49,833 nt of DNA from an uncultured Gammaproteobacteria bacterium (GTDB lineage: Bacteria > Pseudomonadota > Gammaproteobacteria > Ga0077536): the NCBI GenBank assembly GCA_938075585.1, contig CALJHG010000054.1, positions 1 through 49,833 of the forward strand, read 5' to 3'. Both the position numbers and the translations under genes were made by a program. The notes under the pieces were generated by a model. It was not told the origin of the DNA. It searched no databases and saw nothing but the letters and a program-made list of their open reading frames with translations. Below are positions 31,177-38,884 of this stretch, in pieces. Positions within the stretch are counted from its first letter, which is position 1, and each line of letters starts with the position of its first letter.

Positions 31177-31776
31177 ATGACTGTAGACTCGACGGATATA
31201 GAACGGCGCCAGTTTCTAACTGGTACTGCGGCGGTGCTAGGTGGGCTTGGTGCGGGAGTTGCAGCTATCCCATTTGTATCCACGTTTCAACCTAGCGAGA
31301 GAGCAAAGGCTATCGGTGCGCCGGTGGAAGCTAATATCGATCAGATAGAACCCGGCCAGAGAGTTACCTACAAGTGGAGGGGGAAGCCGGTATGGATCAT
31401 ACGGCGAACCGAGGAGCAGTTAGCCGCGCTTGAGCAGATGCGAGATATATTAGCCGATCCAGACTCGGCTAGCTCAGTGCAACCTGAATTTGCTGAGAAT
31501 AGTTGGCGGTCCTTAAATCAAGAGTATTTGGTCTTGGTGGGAATTTGTACTCATTTGGGTTGTTCACCTAGTTTTCGACCATTAGCGGGAGATGTCGTGA
31601 TGGGTGCTGACTCCGTGGGAGGTTTCTACTGTCCCTGCCATGGCTCAAAGTTTGATCTCTCTGGTAGGGTTTATGCAGGTGTGCCAGCGCCTACTAATAT
31701 GGACGTCCCTCCATATAAGTTTTTGAACGAATCTAGAATTCTGATTGGTGAACTAGCAGAAGGGGAAGGCGCGTGA
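31177..31776 (+). CDS. petA: Ubiquinol-cytochrome c reductase Rieske iron-sulfur subunit
   Basis: [2Fe-2S] subunit of the cytochrome bc1 complex that passes electrons from ubiquinol to cytochrome c1. 199 residues from ATG 31177; GTG 31165 and TTG 31159 are upstream alternatives, and GGGAG about 10 bases before supports the ATG. N-terminal twin-arginine motif ERRQFL then one membrane anchor (about 16-36). Cluster ligands are in CTHLGC (C124, H126, C129) and CPCHGSKFD (C152, C154, H155). First gene of petABC; overlaps petB by four bases. Confidence 0.96.
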   Translation: MTVDSTDIERRQFLTGTAAVLGGLGAGVAAIPFVSTFQPSERAKAIGAPVEANIDQIEPGQRVTYKWRGKPVWIIRRTEEQLAALEQMRDILADPDSASSVQPEFAENSWRSLNQEYLVLVGICTHLGCSPSFRPLAGDVVMGADSVGGFYCPCHGSKFDLSGRVYAGVPAPTNMDVPPYKFLNESRILIGELAEGEGA

Positions 31777-33023
31777 GTAAGGTGGTAAAAAATCTCACGG
31801 ATCTCAGGGATTGGGTAGATGCTCGTTTTCCACTTATGCAATTGTGGAATGAACATGTCGGACAGTACTATGCTCCGAAAAACTTCAACTTTTGGTACTA
31901 CTTTGGCGTCCTATCATTGGTTGTTCTGGTTATTCAGATTGTTACGGGTATCTGGCTAGTGATGAATTATAAGCCTGATGCCGAGTTTGCCTTCGCATCA
32001 GTTGAATACATCATGCGAGACGTTGATTGGGGATGGTTGATTCGTTATATGCACTCAACAGGTGCTTCTTTTTTCTTTATTGTGATTTATTTGCACATGT
32101 TTCGGGGGATCATGTATGGCTCTTATAGAAAACCTCGAGAATTAATATGGGTATTGGGTATGTGTTTATATCTAGCACTCATGGCGGAGGCATTTTTCGG
32201 TTATCTACTGCCTTGGGGACAGATGTCCTATTGGGGCGCTCAAGTTATTATTTCACTTTTCGGTGCGATTCCTGTAGTGGGAGAAACTCTTTCACTCTGG
32301 ATTAGGGGTGATTATGTTGTCTCCGATATTACATTGAATAGATTTTTTGCTTTTCACGTTATTGCGTTGCCGTTTGCGATAGCTGGCTTGGTATTGCTGC
32401 ATATCCTAGCGTTGCACCACGTGGGGTCTAATAATCCGGATGGAATAGATATAAAAGCTAATAAAGATCCGGCTGGCAAACCTTTGGATGGAATTCCTTT
32501 CCATCCGTATTATACTATTAAAGACGCGCCTGCCATTATCGGCTTATTAATTTTGATGTCCGTCGTAATCTTTTTTGCTCCCGAAATGGGAGGGTACTTC
32601 TTAGAACATAATAATTTTGTTCCAGCTGACCCTTTGAAAACGCCTGAGCATATAGCGCCTGTTTGGTACTTCACTCCTTTTTACTCTATTCTTCGCGCAA
32701 ACACGATTAATTTTTTCATGGTGCCGGCTAAATTATGGGGAGTAATTTTTATGGGTTTAGGCACGATGGCTTTTTTTCTATTACCTTGGTTAGACAGAGG
32801 TAAAGTCAGATCGATACGATATCGGGGGTGGATATATAAGACTGCTTTGTCGATATTTGTGGTCAGCTTTCTGATCTTAGGTTATCTAGGACTCTTACCC
32901 CCAACTCCAGGTAGGACTACGGTGGCGCAAGTATGTACCATATTGTATTTTCTTTTCTTTTTGTTAATGCCTTTTTACACAAAATGGGATAAAACAAAAC
33001 CAGTACCGGAAAGGGTGACATGA
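31773..33023 (+). CDS. petB: Cytochrome b subunit of the bc1 complex
   Basis: 416 residues, GTG start at 31773 within the petA stop (GTGA overlap). Eight or nine membrane helices; haem ligands lie in the helices carrying RYMHSTGASFFFIVIYLHMFRG and FFAFHVIALPFAIAGLVLLHILALHHVGSNNP. The PEWY quinol-oxidation motif appears as PVWYF (within HIAPVWYFTPFYSILR), and LPWGQMSYWGAQV is the other Qo-site segment. Forms the quinone-binding core with petA and petC. Confidence 0.97.
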   Translation: MSKVVKNLTDLRDWVDARFPLMQLWNEHVGQYYAPKNFNFWYYFGVLSLVVLVIQIVTGIWLVMNYKPDAEFAFASVEYIMRDVDWGWLIRYMHSTGASFFFIVIYLHMFRGIMYGSYRKPRELIWVLGMCLYLALMAEAFFGYLLPWGQMSYWGAQVIISLFGAIPVVGETLSLWIRGDYVVSDITLNRFFAFHVIALPFAIAGLVLLHILALHHVGSNNPDGIDIKANKDPAGKPLDGIPFHPYYTIKDAPAIIGLLILMSVVIFFAPEMGGYFLEHNNFVPADPLKTPEHIAPVWYFTPFYSILRANTINFFMVPAKLWGVIFMGLGTMAFFLLPWLDRGKVRSIRYRGWIYKTALSIFVVSFLILGYLGLLPPTPGRTTVAQVCTILYFLFFLLMPFYTKWDKTKPVPERVT

Positions 33024-33736
33024 TGGTGAAAAAAGTTGCTACTGCTATTCTAAGTTACATTTTAAGCGTCTCGTGTTACGCGGCTTCTGAAGTGGGGGTA
33101 CCATTACTCGATGCGGATGTGGACGTTTCAAACACCGTATCACTCCAACGGGGTGCCCGTCTTTTTGTCAACTATTGCGTGAGCTGTCATTCTGCTGAAT
33201 ATATGAGGTACAACCGCATGGCTGAAGACTTAGGTCTTGACCCAGAGCTAGTGAAAGATAACCTTATGTTTGCTGCTGACAAGATAGGTGACACTATGAC
33301 AATCGCTATGAGGTCAGACGATTCTGAGCAATGGTTTGGGGTAAAGCCTCCCGATTTGTCGGTCATCTCTCGCTCTAAAGGTGTGAATTATTTGTATTCA
33401 TTTTTAAACGGCTTTTACCTTGACAGTACTAGACCAACTGGTGTGAATAATATTTATTATCCTAATACCGCGATGCCGCATGTACTTTGGGATTTGCAAG
33501 GATTTGCGAAAAAGACTGATGATGGACAGATTTTCGTACCAGAAGACTCCCGTGGTGATATGACTGTAATTGAATATCAGCAGGCAACGCGTGACTTAGT
33601 GACTTTTCTTGATTACTTAGGTGAGCCAGCCAAACTAGTCCGGTACAAAATAGGATTTTGGGTGATTTCATTCCTACTAGTACTTTTTGTAATTACGTGT
33701 CTTTTGCGGCGAGAGTACTGGAGGGATGTACATTAA
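33020..33736 (+). CDS. petC: Cytochrome c1 of the bc1 complex
   Basis: 238 residues; ATG 33020 overlaps the petB stop (ATGA). Signal peptide 1-21 (ending CYA|AS), haem-binding CVSCH at 53-57, YMRYNRM, KPPDLSVI, PNTAMPHVLW with the likely axial methionine, and a C-terminal membrane anchor followed by RREYWRD. Periplasmic electron acceptor from the Rieske protein. Last of petABC; sspA follows after 5 bases. Confidence 0.96.
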   Translation: MMVKKVATAILSYILSVSCYAASEVGVPLLDADVDVSNTVSLQRGARLFVNYCVSCHSAEYMRYNRMAEDLGLDPELVKDNLMFAADKIGDTMTIAMRSDDSEQWFGVKPPDLSVISRSKGVNYLYSFLNGFYLDSTRPTGVNNIYYPNTAMPHVLWDLQGFAKKTDDGQIFVPEDSRGDMTVIEYQQATRDLVTFLDYLGEPAKLVRYKIGFWVISFLLVLFVITCLLRREYWRDVH

Positions 33737-33741
33737 ATATT

Positions 33742-34374
33742 ATGACTACTTTAGCGAATAGAAAATCGGTGATGACTTTGTATACTGATATAGGTGATCC
33801 CCTGGGTCATAGTGTGCGTCTAGTTCTCAAAGAAAAGGACATTAATGCGAACGTGGAGTTCGTGGAGGTTGGCGAACGCCCAGATGTGCTGAATGATTTA
33901 AATCCCTATGAAGCTACCCTGACTTTAGTGGATAGAGATCTCGTGCTTTACGATGCGCAAAGTATGATGGAATACTTGGATGAGCGTTACCCTCATCCTC
34001 CTTTGATGCCCGTGGATCCTGTGTCTAGAGCAAATAATAGGCAATTTCGCTATCGGATTGTTAGAGATTTATACCGGCTTGTTACTGAAGTAATGGGTGA
34101 CAACGAAATCGCTGCGGCTAGCGCAAAAAAACTATTGAAGGACGACTTAATGGCCATATGTCCCGTGTTTTCGCAATACGCATATTTTATGTCGGATGAA
34201 TTCTCTTTGGTAGATGTTTGCTTGGCTCCTGTTTTGTGGCGGTTACCGACTTTAGAATTGAAGTTAGGTATGCCGGCCAAGCCATTATTAACATACGCGG
34301 ATAAAGTTTTTGAGAGGGACGCGTTTCAGGAGAGCCTTTCTGAAGACGAGAAGCAATTGCGCTCTAGTAAATAA
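33742..34374 (+). CDS. sspA: Stringent starvation protein A
   Basis: 210 residues from ATG 33742 (MTTLANRKSV); the frame extends into petC but homology and spacing favour this start. Glutathione-transferase-like fold: MTLYTDIGDPLGHSVRLVLKEKDI, NPYEATLTLVDRDLVLYDAQSMMEYLDERYPHPPLMPVDP, and the C-terminal helical domain. SspA binds RNA polymerase as a transcription regulator under stress. petABC-sspA-sspB is a typical gammaproteobacterial order. Confidence 0.95.
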   Translation: MTTLANRKSVMTLYTDIGDPLGHSVRLVLKEKDINANVEFVEVGERPDVLNDLNPYEATLTLVDRDLVLYDAQSMMEYLDERYPHPPLMPVDPVSRANNRQFRYRIVRDLYRLVTEVMGDNEIAAASAKKLLKDDLMAICPVFSQYAYFMSDEFSLVDVCLAPVLWRLPTLELKLGMPAKPLLTYADKVFERDAFQESLSEDEKQLRSSK

Positions 34375-34395
34375 CCGCATAATTTAAGCAAGGAT

Positions 34396-34830
34396 ATGCT
34401 ACCGATCAAACCATATATGTTGCAGGCCTGCTACGACTGGATTTGTGACAGTGGACTCACTCCTCAGCTACTAGTAGATGCTACTCTTTCCGGAGTGCAA
34501 GTACCGACTGAATATGTACAAGATAATTTAATAATTTTAAATATTAGCCCTACCGCAGTGAGAGAGTTGGATTTGATGGGCGAGCCTATTTCTTTTAGTG
34601 CACGCTTCGGTGGATCTTTTCGCAGTATAATTTTGCCGTTAGATGCCGTGCAGGTTATTTATGCTAGAGAGAGTAGACAAGGTATTGCTCTTTCTTCTTT
34701 TGACGAGGGCTTTGTGATGCCTAGTGAAAGTAATAGTTCTATTAAAGAAGATGAGAAGGGCAACTTTGAGGAGAAAAAGAGAGACACGCCTAGTAAAGTC
34801 AAAAAGCCTAATCTCAAGTTAGTGGATTGA
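34396..34830 (+). CDS. sspB: ClpXP adaptor SspB
   Basis: 144 residues. Delivers ssrA-tagged proteins to ClpXP. N-terminal domain LPIKPYMLQACYDWICDSGLTPQLLVDA and ISFSARFGG, PLDAVQVIYARE match the family; a charged flexible linker (about 112-136) ends in a short hydrophobic tail NLKLVD, the expected ClpX-binding module. Follows sspA by 21 bases. Confidence 0.95.
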   Translation: MLPIKPYMLQACYDWICDSGLTPQLLVDATLSGVQVPTEYVQDNLIILNISPTAVRELDLMGEPISFSARFGGSFRSIILPLDAVQVIYARESRQGIALSSFDEGFVMPSESNSSIKEDEKGNFEEKKRDTPSKVKKPNLKLVD

Positions 34831-34869
34831 CTTGCCGGACAATATTAATTTAATTACTGGGCCTTCGGG

Positions 34870-35409
34870 TCATTTCGTGGTTTCAAGTAGAGTAACTACA
34901 GAATTTACCCCCCTAGTTTCTCGCACAATTGTCGTTAATTTGGCGGCCTTGGTATCGTTAACTAGCCCCATCAAATAGACCGTTCCATTCCTACATATTA
35001 TTTTTACTTCTCGACGTTTAGCTATATTTTTAAACAATATTTTTGATTTGATTTTCGATTTTATGAATTGATCGCTTAATTTAGTCCGATTAGTAATTGG
35101 ATTGCCGATACTGATCTCATTATGAATCTGTCGTACCTTTGGGATATCTGCGATTTTATCGAAAAGATCTATTCGATTTTTTTCTTGGGCAACTTCTCCA
35201 GTTAGCAGAAGCACTTCATTGAAAGCGTGCGCTTGGACGGAGAAATTACTTTTAGTATAGTCTGGATCCTTAATTATTTTTTTAGCCTGCGAGACGATTG
35301 AATGATCCTCGATGTAGGTCCCTAATGTACGAGGTGCAACCCCACAGCTTTGCATAGCGAAACTTAAAATAATTGCACAGGTAGAGAGTGTTATTCTAGT
35401 TATCATCAT
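34870..35409 (-). CDS. BON-domain lipoprotein, DolP (YraP)-like
   Basis: 179 residues. Signal sequence with a lipoprotein cysteine at residue 22 (FAMQSC|G; the box is not ideal at -3), then TLGTYIEDHSIVSQAKKII and two BON domains (about 39-105 and 110-178), the second with NGTVYLMGLVNDTKAAKLTTIVRETRGVNSV. This matches DolP, an outer-membrane lipoprotein at division sites that binds anionic phospholipid. It is divergent from rsmI; in enterics the lpoA, yraN and diaA genes lie between them and are absent here. Confidence 0.88.
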   Translation of the reverse strand: MMITRITLSTCAIILSFAMQSCGVAPRTLGTYIEDHSIVSQAKKIIKDPDYTKSNFSVQAHAFNEVLLLTGEVAQEKNRIDLFDKIADIPKVRQIHNEISIGNPITNRTKLSDQFIKSKIKSKILFKNIAKRREVKIICRNGTVYLMGLVNDTKAAKLTTIVRETRGVNSVVTLLETTK

Positions 35410-35673
35410 TTATTTTATCGTTTTCTAAGTGGAGCAACTCGTTTCCGAATAGAATATTATAATTAAGTTATACATATATTTCATAATAGAAATTAATACT
35501 TGTTTGATTAAAAATTTGTTGTTTATATGAAGTTTGTAGAACCTGAATGTTTACTGCGTGAAAATTCAGACCAATAGCAATTGCAGCAAATTTGACCAGT
35601 ATGTTGGCTACCATATTTATTATGAGTTTGAATTATTAGGCAATGGTTCACTTTATAAAGGTACGGCCTAAAT
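35410..35673. other. AT-rich spacer between dolP-like gene and rsmI
   Basis: 264 bases between two divergent genes. Markedly AT-rich around 35440-35535. It should carry both promoters. The best + strand candidates are TTGACC (35592-35597) with TATTTA (35614-35619), and TTGAAT (35628-35633) with TTTATA (35652-35657), both only partial matches. Confidence 0.4.
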
Positions 35674-36525
35674 ATGAACGAAAAATTAACTATTGAACCC
35701 TCTTTATACGTAGTCGCCACTCCTATCGGTAACCTAGGCGACATTACGGTTCGCGCCATAGAGATATTGAAGTCGGTAGATTGTATTTTAACCGAGAATG
35801 TAAGGCACAGCAGTCTTTTACTGGATCACTATGGAATAAAGACCAAAACGCGACGATACAATGATCAGGATGAAAAAGACCTTGCGGATGTTATCGTCAA
35901 CCAAATAAAAAATGAGAAAATGACATTTGCGATAATTAGCGATGCAGGTACCCCTTTAATTAATGATCCTGGATTTAAACTTATACAAAAAGCAGCTATA
36001 GCTAATATCAACATCTTTAGTGTACCTGGCCCGTGTGCTTTGATTTCTGTACTTTCTGTTAGTGGTTTAGCTACCAGCAAGTTTGCGTTTGAAGGTTTTC
36101 TTCCTTCACAGAAAACCGCTCGAGAACAACGATTAAAACTTCTTGAGTATGAAACTAGGACAATGATTTTTTATGAGGCTCCCCATCGAATCATCGAATT
36201 TATAAGAAGTATTTCGAGGATATTGGGTAGCGACCGTCGCGTGGTAATTGGGCGTGAAATCACAAAGCGTTTTGAATCTATCTATAGAGGCAAGGTTTCT
36301 GAAATCATCGCATACTTAGATCATAATCCAGATATAGTAAGGGGAGAGTTTGTGGTTGTCTTGGCAGGAGCTGAGGAACAATTTGAATACAGCGATCTAG
36401 ATAAACTGCTAGGTGTTTTACTTGAGGAGTTGGGCTTAAAGCAAGCAGTCTCTCTGGCCCGAAAGATATCTGGGGTTAATAGGAACGTTATCTATGAGAG
36501 AGCGTTAAAACTTTCCTCTGATTAA
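35674..36525 (+). CDS. rsmI: 16S rRNA (cytidine1402-2'-O)-methyltransferase
   Basis: 283 residues. Tetrapyrrole-methylase fold with the RsmI signature VVATPIGNLGDITVRAIEIL at the N-terminus, ISDAGTPLINDPGF, VPGPCALISVLSVSGL, FEGFLPSQKTAREQRL, MIFYEAPHRI and VVIGREITKRFES. Methylates C1402 of 16S rRNA with SAM, alongside RsmH, which is also in this window. rnpB follows 36 bases after the stop. Confidence 0.96.
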   Translation: MNEKLTIEPSLYVVATPIGNLGDITVRAIEILKSVDCILTENVRHSSLLLDHYGIKTKTRRYNDQDEKDLADVIVNQIKNEKMTFAIISDAGTPLINDPGFKLIQKAAIANINIFSVPGPCALISVLSVSGLATSKFAFEGFLPSQKTAREQRLKLLEYETRTMIFYEAPHRIIEFIRSISRILGSDRRVVIGREITKRFESIYRGKVSEIIAYLDHNPDIVRGEFVVVLAGAEEQFEYSDLDKLLGVLLEELGLKQAVSLARKISGVNRNVIYERALKLSSD

Positions 36526-36535
36526 GGTTGCAATT

Positions 36536-36554
36536 TTTCTGACTATGTCAGAAA
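36536..36554. repeat. Perfect 8-bp inverted repeat before rnpB
   Basis: TTTCTGAC (36536-36543), centre TAT, GTCAGAAA (36547-36554). It lies between the rsmI stop and the RNase P RNA, ending 7 bases before the predicted 5' end. It could be an operator-like site or a stem in the rnpB precursor. A T-run precedes rather than follows it, so it is not a plus-strand terminator. Confidence 0.7.
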
Positions 36555-36561
36555 CTCAGCT

Positions 36562-36940
36562 GGCAAGTTGGCTGGATGATCGCTGATTGTCTGTTTTGTA
36601 AAAAGAACTGGGATCAGAGGAAAGTCCGGGCTCCATAGGGCAGAGTGCCAGGTAATACCTGGGGAGCGAGAGCTTACGGAAAGTGCCACAGAAAATATAC
36701 CGCCGTAATGGTAAGGGTGAAAAGGTGCGGTAAGAGCGCACCGCATTGGTTTAACGTCAATGGCAGGGTAAACCCCACTCGGAGCAAGACCAAATAGGAA
36801 AGTGCCTCGCTAAAGCGGGATAATGCGGCTCGTATTAACTTTCGGGTAGGTCGCTTCAGGCTCGCGGTGACGCGGGTCGCAGATGAATGATCATCGTCCT
36901 GTTAAAGGGATACAGAACCCGGCTTATAGGCCAACTTGCC
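36562..36940 (+). ncRNA. rnpB: RNase P RNA, bacterial type A
   Basis: Catalytic RNA that removes 5' leaders from tRNA precursors. About 379 bases; ends set by the P1 helix GGCAAGTTGG (36562-36571) with CCAACTTGCC (36931-36940). Highly conserved blocks are all present in order: GGAAAGTCCGGGCTCC, GGGCAGAGTGCCAGGTAA, GGTAAGGGTGAAAAGGTGCG, GTAAGAGCGCACC, GGTAAACCCCAC then CGGAGCAAGACCAAATAGG, GGGTAGG, AGATGAATGATC, and ACAGAACCCGGCTTATAG. Transcript ends may differ by a few bases. Confidence 0.96.
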
Positions 36941-37118
36941 CTAATTTGCTCCTATCTGGAATTTAAATATAATGTATTAAGTGAGCAATAAATTTTATCT
37001 ATATGATTTGAATGATATATTTTATTTTTGAATAACTTAAATTTCCTTTGATCGCGAATTATTCAACCTAAGTACTTGTTGTATAAGCAAGAATTCCCCA
37101 AAAACTAACCATTTTCTC
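36941..37118. other. AT-rich spacer between rnpB and the mraZ promoter
   Basis: No gene seen. TTGCTC (36946-36951) and GAGCAA (36983-36988) could pair around a 31-base loop before a weakly T-rich stretch, possibly ending the rnpB transcript, but the structure is poor. The rest is low-complexity AT-rich sequence. Confidence 0.45.
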
Positions 37119-37148
37119 TTGACAGATTTCCACTTGTCTCCTTATAGT
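37119..37148 (+). promoter_or_regulatory. dcw cluster promoter (Pmra)
   Basis: Perfect -35 TTGACA (37119-37124) and -10 TATAGT (37143-37148) with an 18-base spacer, the best sigma70 promoter in the window. Start of transcription would be about 37155, placing the MraZ boxes just downstream. It should drive mraZ through at least the early mur/fts genes. Confidence 0.8.
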
Positions 37149-37159
37149 TGCGCATGGAG

Positions 37160-37184
37160 TGGAGAATTGTGGGGGAAAGTGGTG
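37160..37184 (+). promoter_or_regulatory. MraZ operator: three TGGNG boxes
   Basis: TGGAG (37160-37164), TGGGG (37170-37174) and TGGTG (37180-37184) repeat every 10 bases with 5-base spacers. MraZ binds such regularly spaced TGGG-type repeats just downstream of its own promoter. A further TGGAG at 37155-37159 abuts the first box out of phase. Confidence 0.8.
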
Positions 37185-37240
37185 AAACATCACTTTTTTA
37201 TCTTACCTAACCATAATTTACAGTAAGGAATTGTGCGCAA

Positions 37241-37699
37241 ATGTTTCAAGGGCTGAGTGTTGTCAATATAGATTCGAAGGGTCGATTAGCCGTTTCGGCA
37301 AAATTTCGCGATATCTTCAATCGATTAGATCGTACCGAACTAATATTGACTTTGAACCCGTGGGATAGGTCGCTATTTCTGTACCCAGTTGCCGAATGGG
37401 AGCACATAGCCTCAAAGATAGCCCTATTATCTGACTTCGACAAGGGAAGTAGGCGGACGAAGCAAATTTTGACTGGTTATGCGACTGAATGTCGATGTGA
37501 TAGCCAGGGTAGGGTTCTTATTCCGGCAGAGCTACGTTCGGTCTCAGATCTTGATAAAGAAGTTATATTATTAGGCCAAGCAAATAAGCTAGAACTGTGG
37601 AACGCGGCTCGATGGCGCACCGAATGTGAGGAGTGGCTGGCCGGAGCTAAAGAGCCTAGCGGTAATGTAGCACCTACTTTGGAGTCTTTATCACTGTGA
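37241..37699 (+). CDS. mraZ: Transcriptional regulator MraZ
   Basis: 152 residues, two AbrB-like SpoVT halves: VNIDSKGRLAVSAKFRD with DRSLFLYPVAEWE, then ATECRCDSQGRVLIPAELR with NKLELWNAARW. Represses the dcw cluster through the TGGNG boxes upstream. Start ATG 37241 follows a 56-base leader from the boxes. rsmH follows after 10 bases. Confidence 0.96.
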   Translation: MFQGLSVVNIDSKGRLAVSAKFRDIFNRLDRTELILTLNPWDRSLFLYPVAEWEHIASKIALLSDFDKGSRRTKQILTGYATECRCDSQGRVLIPAELRSVSDLDKEVILLGQANKLELWNAARWRTECEEWLAGAKEPSGNVAPTLESLSL

Positions 37700-37709
37700 G
37701 GAGCTATAG

Positions 37710-38624
37710 ATGATGCCACATACTCCCGTGCTGCTCACTGAGGTACTAGATCTCATGAACATCGAGCCGGGTGGACATTACGTAGATGCGACTTTTGGCA
37801 GAGGTGGACACTCTAAGGCTATCCTCCATAAATTAGATTCGAGTGGCAGAGTCACAGTATTTGATAGAGATCCTGAAGCGATAGCCGCAGCAAATAGTCT
37901 TAGTAGAGATGATTGTAGGGTACAGGTAAGACATTCACAGTTCTCTATGATGGGCCAATATGCTGATCTAGCTATTGGGGAGGTGGATGGTGTTTTGTTT
38001 GATCTAGGGCTATCTTCGCCTCAAATAGACGATCGGAATAGAGGTTTTAGCTTCAAAGTTGACGGCCCATTAGATATGAGAATGGATCCCGCAAACGATA
38101 TTTCGGCGCGAGAATGGATCAATAGTGCTCCAGAGCGAGAAATAAGTGACGTTCTTTGGAAATATGGCGAAGAGCGGGCCTCTAGGAAGATTGCAAAGGT
38201 GATTACCGAACAGCGGAAGGTCGCGCCTATCACTAGCACAATGAGTTTGGCAAAACTCATTAGAGGGTGTAAGAGGTTTAATCGGTCAAAGATTGATCCT
38301 GCTACGAAAAGTTTTCAGGCTATCCGAATTCACATAAATAATGAATTAGTAGAGATCGAAAACGGTATAGAGAGTGCTATAAAGTTGTTAAAACTAGGTG
38401 GGCGTCTCTTAGTGATTTCTTTTCACTCTCTTGAAGATAGGATAGTGAAGCATCGTTTCAGGGATCTAGACTACATTGCGCGTGAGGGTGTCAAAGATAA
38501 TAGCCAACAGATCCCATCTTTCCGCCTAGGAAAACCGAAGCTAATACGAGCAAGTACGGATGAAAAGAAAATAAATCCACGATCTAGAAGCGCTCGCTTA
38601 AGGTCAATAGAGAGGTGCTTATGA
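37710..38624 (+). CDS. rsmH: 16S rRNA (cytosine1402-N4)-methyltransferase
   Basis: 304 residues. HTPVLLTEVLDLM, the SAM motif YVDATFGRGGHSKAIL, GVLFDLGLSSPQIDDRNRGFSF, GPLDMRMDP, SFQAIRIHINNEL and GGRLLVISFHSLEDRIVK are classic RsmH (MraW). Ribosome site TGAGGAG lies 7 bases before ATG 37710; a second ATG follows at once. Modifies the same C1402 base as RsmI. Its stop overlaps the ftsL start (ATGA). Confidence 0.97.
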   Translation: MMPHTPVLLTEVLDLMNIEPGGHYVDATFGRGGHSKAILHKLDSSGRVTVFDRDPEAIAAANSLSRDDCRVQVRHSQFSMMGQYADLAIGEVDGVLFDLGLSSPQIDDRNRGFSFKVDGPLDMRMDPANDISAREWINSAPEREISDVLWKYGEERASRKIAKVITEQRKVAPITSTMSLAKLIRGCKRFNRSKIDPATKSFQAIRIHINNELVEIENGIESAIKLLKLGGRLLVISFHSLEDRIVKHRFRDLDYIAREGVKDNSQQIPSFRLGKPKLIRASTDEKKINPRSRSARLRSIERCL

Positions 38625-38884
38625 AAATGAATCTTTTCGTATTATTTCTCGCGATTAGTGTATTTGCCTCAGCATTGGCTTTAGTAACTAAAAGAGAGGA
38701 GACCAGAAATTTTTCTAAGCAATTAGAAAAACTCGAATCAGAGCGTCGCGCTGTAAAACAGGACTGGGCCAAGCTAATTTTGAGACAATCTAATTTAGCT
38801 AGTCATTCCAGAGTAGAACAAGTAGCAAGAGATACTTTAGGTATGAAGTTGCCTGAAGCTAAGACTGTGGTTAGCACTAAATGA
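38621..38884 (+). CDS. ftsL: Cell division protein FtsL
   Basis: 87 residues from ATG 38621 (GAGG upstream); GTG 38615 is an alternative. One membrane segment (about 3-20) followed by a coiled-coil-like region (ETRNFSKQLEKLESERRAVKQDWAKLILRQ) and the terminal VARDTLGMKLPE motif of FtsL. It forms the FtsQLB divisome subcomplex. Overlaps both neighbours by four bases; identity rests on position and topology as well as sequence. Confidence 0.92.
   Translation: MKMNLFVLFLAISVFASALALVTKREETRNFSKQLEKLESERRAVKQDWAKLILRQSNLASHSRVEQVARDTLGMKLPEAKTVVSTK

Noticed and set aside
34860-34871. TTCG tetraloop hairpin between sspB and the dolP-like gene
   Set aside because: The stem is only four base pairs, overlaps the dolP-like stop codon and has no T-run on either strand, so I do not call it a terminator.
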